Under the pieces are notes generated by a model. The model had not been told where the DNA came from and did not search any database. It saw only the letters and a list, made by a program, of their open reading frames with translations. Of a DNA stretch of 64,000 nucleotides, positions 57,748-64,000 are shown one piece after another (positions within the stretch are counted from its first letter, which is position 1; every line of letters starts with the position of its first letter). The stretch is from contig NZ_JQNB01000001.1 of assembly GCF_000745005.1 (NCBI RefSeq), positions 2,101,501-2,165,500 of the forward strand, written 5' to 3'. A program made the translations under genes and the position numbers. The DNA comes from Luteibacter sp. 9135. GTDB lineage: Bacteria > Pseudomonadota > Gammaproteobacteria > Xanthomonadales > Rhodanobacteraceae.

Positions 57748-57802
57748 CAGTCGCGGGACGCGCGGGATATAAAGCGGGATGACTCATGGAAAAGGGCACG
57801 CA

Positions 57803-59287
57803 GTGAGCGAGGAAATCCTGATTAATGTCACGCCGCGTGAGACGCGCGTGGCCGTCGTCGAGAACGGCATGTTGCAGGAAGTCCACGTTGAGCGTGCCAG
57901 CCGGCGCGGTTACGTGGGCAACGTGTACAAGGGCCGCGTGCAACGCGTCATGCCGGGCATGCAGGCCGTGTTCGTCGAGATCGGTCTCGATCGCGCAGCG
58001 TTCCTGCACGCGTCGGACATCGTTCGCCCGGCGCTTCCGCCCACCGATGCCCCCGACGGCAAGTCCGGCGGCCACGGCCCTGTCCCGCCCATCAGCGAAC
58101 TGGTCCACGAGGGCCAGGAAATCGTCGTGCAGGTGGTCAAGGACCCGATCGGCAGCAAGGGTGCGCGACTGTCCACGCACTTGTCCATCCCGTCGCGTTA
58201 CCTCGTGCTGCTGCCGCACTCGCGCACCCTGGGGGTGTCCGTGCGCATCGAGGAGGAAAGCGAGCGCCAGCGCCTGAAGGACATCATCCTGCCGCTGATC
58301 GGCGAGAACCACCTCGGCTACATCGTGCGCACCAACGCCGAGGGCCAGTCCGAGGAATCCCTGGCCTTCGACGTCACCTACCTGAGCAAGGTGTGGCGGG
58401 TGGTGCAGGAAAACATCCAGAAGGCCCGCGTGGGCGAGCGGGTCTATGAGGAACTGTCACTGCCGCTGCGGTCGCTGCGCGATTCGCTCAACGACGGCAT
58501 CGAGAAAGTTCGCGTCGATTCACGCGAGACCTACGAGAAAACGGTCAAATTCGTGGCCAAGTTCATGCCGGTGCTGTCCGACCGCATCGAGCACTACGCG
58601 GGCGAACGGCCGATCTTCGATCTCTACGGCGTGGAGGACGAGATCCAGCGCGCCCTGCGCAAGGAGGTACCGTTGAAATCCGGCGGCTACCTGATCGTCG
58701 ACCAGACCGAAGCCATGACCACGATCGATGTGAACACCGGTGGCTACCTCGGCAGCCGCAACCTCGAGGAAACCGTGTACCGCACCAACCTCGAGGCGGC
58801 ACAGGCCGCGTCGCGCCAGCTGCGCCTGCGCAACCTCGGCGGCATCATCATCATCGACTTCATCGACATGATCGACGACGAGCACAAGCGGCAGGTGTTG
58901 CGCATGCTCGAGAAGGGCCTGCTGAAGGACCACGCGAAAACCACGGTCTATCCGATGTCCGCGCTGGGCCTGGTGGAAATGACGCGCAAGCGCACCACCG
59001 AAAGCCTGGAGCGCCAGCTGTGTGAGCCGTGCCCGTCGTGCAGCGGTCGCGGCACGCTGAAAACCGCCGAGACGGTGATCTACGAGATCTTCCGTGAAAT
59101 CACCCGTGCCGTGCGCCAGTTCAACGCGCAGAAGCTGCTGGTGATGGCCAGCCCGAAGGTGGTCGGCCGCATCCTCGAGGAAGAATCCACGGCGGTGGCC
59201 GAGCTGGAAGAATTCATCGCCAAGAGCATCCGCTTCCAGGCGGAAGAACACTATTCGCAGGAACAGTTCGATGTCGTTCTCCTCTAA
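57803..59287 (+). CDS. rng: Ribonuclease G
   Basis: A 494-residue endoribonuclease, close to the 489 of E. coli. An S1 domain (GNVYKGRVQRVMPGMQAVFVEIG-type, about 38-60) is followed by catalytic Asp residues in TTIDVNTGG and IIIIDFIDM. The zinc-link Cys pair CEPCPSCSGRG comes after them. It lacks the long C-terminal scaffold of RNase E. It processes 16S rRNA and degrades mRNA. The GTG start at 57803 was preferred; an ATG at 57779 would add eight residues. Confidence 0.94.
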   Translation: MSEEILINVTPRETRVAVVENGMLQEVHVERASRRGYVGNVYKGRVQRVMPGMQAVFVEIGLDRAAFLHASDIVRPALPPTDAPDGKSGGHGPVPPISELVHEGQEIVVQVVKDPIGSKGARLSTHLSIPSRYLVLLPHSRTLGVSVRIEEESERQRLKDIILPLIGENHLGYIVRTNAEGQSEESLAFDVTYLSKVWRVVQENIQKARVGERVYEELSLPLRSLRDSLNDGIEKVRVDSRETYEKTVKFVAKFMPVLSDRIEHYAGERPIFDLYGVEDEIQRALRKEVPLKSGGYLIVDQTEAMTTIDVNTGGYLGSRNLEETVYRTNLEAAQAASRQLRLRNLGGIIIIDFIDMIDDEHKRQVLRMLEKGLLKDHAKTTVYPMSALGLVEMTRKRTTESLERQLCEPCPSCSGRGTLKTAETVIYEIFREITRAVRQFNAQKLLVMASPKVVGRILEEESTAVAELEEFIAKSIRFQAEEHYSQEQFDVVLL

Positions 59288-59317
59288 GCCCGGCGTGCGT
59301 CGCCGGCACGTCGGCCG

Positions 59318-62300
59318 GTGAGTTCCGGCTGGCGCCATCGCCTGAGACGCCTGCGGTTCTTCCTCATCGGTCTGGTCGCGAGCGTGCTCATCGCGCTCGC
59401 GTTGCTCATGGCGCTGGGGCAGTTGCTGCTGCCACTGGCTGCCCGATACCCCGATCGCGTGGCGTCGTTGCTGAGCGACGCCCTGCACCGGCCCGTGCGT
59501 TTCGCCTCGCTGGAAGGATTCTGGCAGCCGTCCGGGCCGTTGTTCGTGATGCGCGACGTCACGGTGGTGCCCACCGAGGGCGGTCAGCCCGTGCACCTGC
59601 CGCAGGCGGCGGTGAAGCTGGACTTCGGTGCGCTGGTGCTGCCCTCGCGACACCTGCTCAACCTCCGCCTGAGCGACCTTCGCCTGGGCCTGCGCCGCGC
59701 ACCCGACGGCCGCTGGAGCATCGACGGCCTTCCCGGCGACGGCGGTCGGCGCACGGTGTCGCTCGGCAACCTGGCGGCCGATCTGTGGGTGACCAACCTG
59801 CGCCTGGATATCGACGACGAGACCACCCAGCGGCACTACGGCCTGGTGGTGGATCGGCTGCGCGCCAGCCTGCAGGACAACGCGATACGCCTGGGCGGCA
59901 ACCTCCGCCGCGAAAACGTCCCCACGGTGCTTACCGCGGCGGGCCGCTTCGCGCTGGACGGTTCCAGCGGCCGTGTCTACGTGCACGGCGCCGCTGTCGA
60001 TTTCGCCGCGCTCACCGGCGATTTCACGGCCGGCGGCTATGCACTGGCCTCCGGCAAGGGCGCGTTCGAAACCTGGCTGGACTGGAGCGATGCCCGCGTG
60101 GTGCGGATGACCTCGCGGCTGGATCTCGACGGCCTGGGGGTGCGCGGTCCGGAGCGCACCGTGAAAACGGCCGGCCTGCACGGGATCGCCCGTCTCCGGC
60201 GTACCGCCGAGGGCCAGCGGATCGATTGGGCCGCCCGCGACGGCGGCGATATCGCCCTGCTGCTGCGCGCGGTGGGCGACACCACCGACGGCACGCTGGT
60301 GGGACGCCAGGTCGATCTGGCGCCCCTGTTGCCCTGGGCCGGCCTGCTCCCGCGGATGTCGCCGGCCCTGTCGCGCTGGCTCGCCGAAGGCCACCCGCGT
60401 GGCCGCTTCGACGACCTGCGCGCCGACTGGAACTCAGCCACCGGCATGGCGTTAGTGCGTGCGGACTTCTCCGGCCTTGGCATCGACGCCAGCGGCACGC
60501 TGCCGGGCCTGTCGTCGCTCAAGGGCGAGGTGCTGGGCGATGCGGAGGCGCTGTCGCTCAGCCTGCCCACGCAGGCGACGACGATCGATGCGACGGGAAT
60601 GTTCCGCAAGCCGTTCGTGCTGTCGTCGCTGAGTGGCGACATCGTCGTCTACCCGCAGGACGGCGACTGGCACATCGGCGTCGATCCGCTCGATGTGCGC
60701 GGCGAGGACTTCACCGGCCAGGTGCGTGGCGAGTACGTCCTGCCTGCGGCCGACACCGGCCCGTTCCTGGACATGTACGTGGCGATGGGCGGGGGCGACA
60801 TCTCGGCGGCCAAGCTGTTCTGGCCGATCCACGGCATGTCCGAGGGCTCGCAGAACTGGCTGAATCGCGCCATCGTCTCGGGTCACATCCAGAGCGGTGC
60901 AGCGCTGGTGCGCGGTAATTTGCGCGATTTTCCGTTCCGTAACCACGAGGGCCGTTTCGAGGGCCGCGCGGTCATCGACGACACGGTGCTCGATTACGGC
61001 ACGGGCTGGCCGCGCGCGGAAGGTATCGCCGCCGTCGCCAGCTTCGTCGACAACAGCATGTCGATCGAGGCCAGCGAGGGCCATTCGCTGGGCAACGCCG
61101 TCAGCTCCGCGTCCGCGACCATCGACGACTTCGCCGAGGGTGTGCTTAACCTGAAGGTGAACGGTGCGGGCACCGGTGCCAGCTACCTGGACCTGGTCAA
61201 GAACAGCCCGGTCGGCACGAGCAGTCGCGACACGCTGGATAAGATCAAACTGGGCGGCACGGGTGAGTTCGGTTTCAGCCTGATGCTGCCGTTGAAGGAC
61301 ACGAAAAGTTTCACGCTGGACGGTACGGCCACACTGAAGGACGCCGACCTGGTGGCCGACGACTGGAAGCTGCGCCTGGATGGCATCACCGGGCCGATGC
61401 GTTTCGATGGCAAGGGGTTCACCGCCAGGGGCCTGACTACCCGGTTCCAGGGGCAACCGGCCAGCCTCGACCTGGCCATCGCCGGGGGCACGGGCGATCC
61501 TGCAAAGATCGTCACGGCATCGGTCACGGGTGCGTTCACGCTGGACGAGATGTTGCGGCCGTACGACACCCTCAAGTGGCTGGCCGACATCGGCAAGGGG
61601 CGCGGCACGTTCCGCATCGGTTTCGACCTGAGCCGCACGGGGCAGGGCGACGCGACGGCGCAGGCGCTCACCGTGGATTCGGACCTGCGCGGCGTCGAGC
61701 TGCTGCTGCCGACGCCGGTGAAGAAGCCGGCCGCCTTGGCGCAGCCGCTGTCTGTCCGTGTGGGCCTGCCGGTCGACGGCGCACGCCTGGACTTGGCGCT
61801 GGGTGACATCGTCCGCGGCCGCCTGCGGCTACCGACGAACACGGTGCCCCTTGCGGCTGCCTTCAACCTGGGCAGCGTCGCGCCCGCTGCGCTGCCCGCG
61901 CAGGGTTACCTCATCGGCGGTCATGCCGCCAGGCTGGACGTCTCCGGCTGGGTGCAATACGTGGTCGGCCTGTCCACGGGAGGCGGCAGCGGGCCGGGCC
62001 TGAGCGCGCTCGACCTCGTGGCGGACGATGCGGAGGTGTTCGGCCAGCATTTCGCCGGTCTGCACATCATGGCCAACCCCGGCCCGCAGGCGCTGTCGCT
62101 AAAGGTGGACGGCGAAGGTCTTGCCGGCGAGCTCACCGTGCCCAACGACGAGATGCGCCGCCGCGGCATCACCGCGCGCATGGACCGGATCTGGTGGCCA
62201 TCGGCCGACGATGCCGCCGACGCAGCGAAGAAAGGCAAGACCGCGGCGGGCGCCGCGACGACGGTGGCCTCCACCGCCGCCAAGGCGCAGGACGCGAAGG

Positions 62301-63175
62301 ACGGCGCCGCTGCCGGCGGCAAACCCGCCAACACGAACGAGGCGGGCGTGGCGCCGGCCAGCCTGCCGCCGATGCACCTGCAGGTCAGCGACATGCGGCT
62401 GGGCAAGGCGAAGCTGGGCGAGGCGCGGCTGGAAACCTGGCCGACCGACGACGGCATGCACATCGACCAGTTGCGCGCGCAGTCCAAGAACGTGCAGATT
62501 ACCGCGTCGGGCGACTGGACCGGCGACGAGACGCGCAGCCGCACCCACCTCGCCATGGATTTCGCCTCGGAAGACGTGGCGCGCATGTTCGACGCCCTGG
62601 GCTTTGCCGGCATCCTGCAGGGTGGGCGCACGTCGGCCCGGCTCGATGCCACGTGGCCCGGCGGCCCGTCGGCCCTCGCACTGGCGAATATGGACGGTAC
62701 CCTGAAGGTGGACGTCGCCAAGGGCCGCATCCTCGAGGTGCAGCCTGGCGTGGGCCGCCTGTTCGGCCTGGTCTCGGTGACCGACCTGCCGCGACGCATG
62801 GCGCTGGACTTCGGCGACGTGCTCGGCAAGGGCTTCGCCTTCGACTCCATTACCGGCGATTTCCGTTTCGCCGATGGCAACGCCAGCACCGACAACCTCG
62901 CCATCCGCGGCCCGGCCGCCGATATCACCATCACCGGCCGCGCCGGACTCAAGGCCCGCGACTACGACCAGGAAGTGCTCGTGGTACCGCATCTCGGCAA
63001 CAGCCTGCCGGTGGTCGGCGCCCTGGCCGGCGGCCCGGTCGGCGCCGCCGCCGGGCTGGCGGTGCAGGGCCTGCTCGGCCGCGGCCTCAACCAGGCCGCG
63101 CGCAAGCGTTACCACGTCACCGGCAGCTGGGACAAACCCGTGTTCACCCCCATCGAAAAGGGCGAAACCCCCTGA
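59318..63175 (+). CDS. yhdP: YhdP-family AsmA-like lipid-transport protein
   Basis: A 1285-residue protein, near the 1266 of E. coli YhdP. One N-terminal transmembrane helix (FFLIGLVASVLIALALLMALGQLLL region) anchors a very long beta-strand-rich DUF3971/AsmA repeat domain. The C-terminal YhdP signature region includes GRLFGLVSVTDLPRRMALDF. YhdP, TamB and YdbH form bridge-like channels that move phospholipids to the outer membrane. An Ala/Lys-rich, low-complexity insert at about residues 967-1010 looks like a linker. The start is a GTG, 31 bases after rng, with no strong ribosome-binding site. Confidence 0.9.
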   Translation: MSSGWRHRLRRLRFFLIGLVASVLIALALLMALGQLLLPLAARYPDRVASLLSDALHRPVRFASLEGFWQPSGPLFVMRDVTVVPTEGGQPVHLPQAAVKLDFGALVLPSRHLLNLRLSDLRLGLRRAPDGRWSIDGLPGDGGRRTVSLGNLAADLWVTNLRLDIDDETTQRHYGLVVDRLRASLQDNAIRLGGNLRRENVPTVLTAAGRFALDGSSGRVYVHGAAVDFAALTGDFTAGGYALASGKGAFETWLDWSDARVVRMTSRLDLDGLGVRGPERTVKTAGLHGIARLRRTAEGQRIDWAARDGGDIALLLRAVGDTTDGTLVGRQVDLAPLLPWAGLLPRMSPALSRWLAEGHPRGRFDDLRADWNSATGMALVRADFSGLGIDASGTLPGLSSLKGEVLGDAEALSLSLPTQATTIDATGMFRKPFVLSSLSGDIVVYPQDGDWHIGVDPLDVRGEDFTGQVRGEYVLPAADTGPFLDMYVAMGGGDISAAKLFWPIHGMSEGSQNWLNRAIVSGHIQSGAALVRGNLRDFPFRNHEGRFEGRAVIDDTVLDYGTGWPRAEGIAAVASFVDNSMSIEASEGHSLGNAVSSASATIDDFAEGVLNLKVNGAGTGASYLDLVKNSPVGTSSRDTLDKIKLGGTGEFGFSLMLPLKDTKSFTLDGTATLKDADLVADDWKLRLDGITGPMRFDGKGFTARGLTTRFQGQPASLDLAIAGGTGDPAKIVTASVTGAFTLDEMLRPYDTLKWLADIGKGRGTFRIGFDLSRTGQGDATAQALTVDSDLRGVELLLPTPVKKPAALAQPLSVRVGLPVDGARLDLALGDIVRGRLRLPTNTVPLAAAFNLGSVAPAALPAQGYLIGGHAARLDVSGWVQYVVGLSTGGGSGPGLSALDLVADDAEVFGQHFAGLHIMANPGPQALSLKVDGEGLAGELTVPNDEMRRRGITARMDRIWWPSADDAADAAKKGKTAAGAATTVASTAAKAQDAKDGAAAGGKPANTNEAGVAPASLPPMHLQVSDMRLGKAKLGEARLETWPTDDGMHIDQLRAQSKNVQITASGDWTGDETRSRTHLAMDFASEDVARMFDALGFAGILQGGRTSARLDATWPGGPSALALANMDGTLKVDVAKGRILEVQPGVGRLFGLVSVTDLPRRMALDFGDVLGKGFAFDSITGDFRFADGNASTDNLAIRGPAADITITGRAGLKARDYDQEVLVVPHLGNSLPVVGALAGGPVGAAAGLAVQGLLGRGLNQAARKRYHVTGSWDKPVFTPIEKGETP

Positions 63176-63193
63176 CCTACATCAACAGCCCCC

Positions 63194-63217
63194 GTAGGAG
63201 CGCACGATGTGCGCGAT
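63194..63217 (+). repeat. REP unit, GCGCAC/GTGCGC stem
   Basis: GTAG head, stem GCGCAC-GAT-GTGCGC, tail GATA. It is a solitary unit between the convergent yhdP and hydroxylase genes. Confidence 0.85.
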
Positions 63218-63263
63218 ACGCATGGGCGCGACACAGGTGCGCGCGCCACACGCGGCCCCATTC

Positions 63264-64000
63264 CTAAGGCTTCTGCCGCCGAAACGGAAACATCTGCTGC
63301 CGCACGAACCCTTCCGGCATGTAATCGCCCACCACGCCGTACTTCTCGGGAAACCGCTTCGTCGACTTCACCGCGGTGCCGAACAGATAATCGATGAACG
63401 CGTAGTGCGCCGCGTAGTTCCTGTCGATCGCCTCGTCGTCGGAAGCGTGGTGCCAGTGGTGGAAGTCGGGCGTCACGATCACGTACTTCAACGGCCCCCA
63501 CGGCAGGTGCACGTTGGCATGGTTGAACACGGCCTGGAAGCCGACGACGAGGATGTACGCGTTCATCACCGCCTCGCTGAATCCCAGCACGTAGAGCGGC
63601 GCCAGTACGCAGACGCGAGTGAACAGCAACTCCAGCATGTGCTGGCGAGATCCGGCCAGCCAGTCCATCGTCTTCACGCTGTGGTGCACCGCGTGGAAAC
63701 GCCAGAGGAACGGCACCTCGTGGTAAGCGCGATGCGTGGCGTACTGGGCCAGGTCGGCCACCAGCACACACAGCAGCAGCTGCGGCACAAAGTGGATGCC
63801 GGCCACCATGCGCTGGAAGTCGCTTCCCGTCAGCCAGCCGAACCCGTGGTGGATCAGGAAGTTCACCACCAGCAGCGCCAGACCCACCAGGAAGTGGTTC
63901 ACGGCGAAGTGCTTCATGTCGGTCTGCCACTCGAAGCGGAACACCGACTGCCCGCGATACAGCGGAAACAGCTTCTCGATCACCACGAACAGCAGCGTGG
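63264..64000 (-). CDS. Sterol desaturase/fatty-acid hydroxylase family protein, 5' end off window
   Basis: About 245 residues are visible, open to the right edge, so the true start lies outside. Membrane helices alternate with the di-iron His boxes of the superfamily: HRAYHE, FHAVHHSVK, NHANVH and DFHHWHHASDDE. The enzymes use a di-iron centre and O2 to hydroxylate or desaturate lipids, sterols or carotenoids at the membrane. The substrate here is unknown. It ends 88 bases from yhdP, on the opposite strand. Confidence 0.88.
   Translation of the reverse strand, partial: TLLFVVIEKLFPLYRGQSVFRFEWQTDMKHFAVNHFLVGLALLVVNFLIHHGFGWLTGSDFQRMVAGIHFVPQLLLCVLVADLAQYATHRAYHEVPFLWRFHAVHHSVKTMDWLAGSRQHMLELLFTRVCVLAPLYVLGFSEAVMNAYILVVGFQAVFNHANVHLPWGPLKYVIVTPDFHHWHHASDDEAIDRNYAAHYAFIDYLFGTAVKSTKRFPEKYGVVGDYMPEGFVRQQMFPFRRQKP

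Overview
The window is GC-rich (about two thirds G+C by eye) Gram-negative DNA. Gene content and order (leuS-lptE-holA-nadD-rsfS-rlmH-maf-rng-yhdP; split pqiA with pqiB and pqiC; prpB/prpC/prpD; fadH; rapA; a Fiu/PiuA-type receptor with piuC) and GTAG-headed REP repeats point to a gammaproteobacterium of the Xanthomonadales/Lysobacterales, perhaps a Rhodanobacteraceae member such as Luteibacter or Dyella. The genus is inference; no rRNA is present, and I saw no tRNA or CRISPR.

Layout. 1-3.8 kb: a truncated metallophosphoesterase, a lipid kinase and a PAP2 phosphatase on the minus strand, divergent from a secreted esterase. 3.9-14 kb: propionyl-CoA (2-methylcitrate) catabolism, with prpB-prpC and a distant prpD. 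Between them lie fadH, an outer-membrane barrel gene, an IS3-family element inside repeat-rich DNA, and a TerC gene behind a probable manganese (yybP-ykoY) riboswitch. 14.2-21.8 kb: an OmpA-type porin, a TonB-dependent receptor divergent from a lipoprotein and an NCS2-type permease, glyoxalase I and a rhomboid protease. 21.8-28.7 kb: rapA, then a siderophore receptor and piuC behind a Fur-like box, and an orphan OmpR-type regulator.

28.8-33.4 kb is the most unusual part. A GT9 glycosyltransferase converges on a compact minus-strand cassette: a 41-residue peptide gene, a perfect hairpin terminator, a YcaO-domain protein and an overlapping SAM methyltransferase. This reads as a small RiPP (ribosomally made, modified peptide) locus lacking the usual partner proteins. 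Beside it is AT-richer DNA with an NTF2-fold protein, bracketed by two copies of the 3' end of the M13 peptidase gene.

33.4-50.2 kb holds secreted peptidases (M13, M14, M61), a phospholipase C-like phosphoesterase overlapping a multicopper oxidase, a complete two-component system closely related to the orphan regulator, a hotdog-fold protein, a CnoX/YbbN thioredoxin and the four-gene pqi lipid-transport operon. 51.2-63.2 kb is a conserved housekeeping block: leucyl-tRNA synthetase, LPS assembly, DNA polymerase delta, NAD synthesis, ribosome silencing and methylation, Maf, RNase G and YhdP. The window ends in a truncated fatty-acid hydroxylase.

Repeats. At least 13 REP units with covarying stems are scattered between genes. 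About 240-bp elements with 29-bp inverted ends occur four times, arranged as two inverted, roughly 0.8-kb composite loci (9.5-11.6 kb and 50.2-51.1 kb). The first of these is split by the IS3 element.
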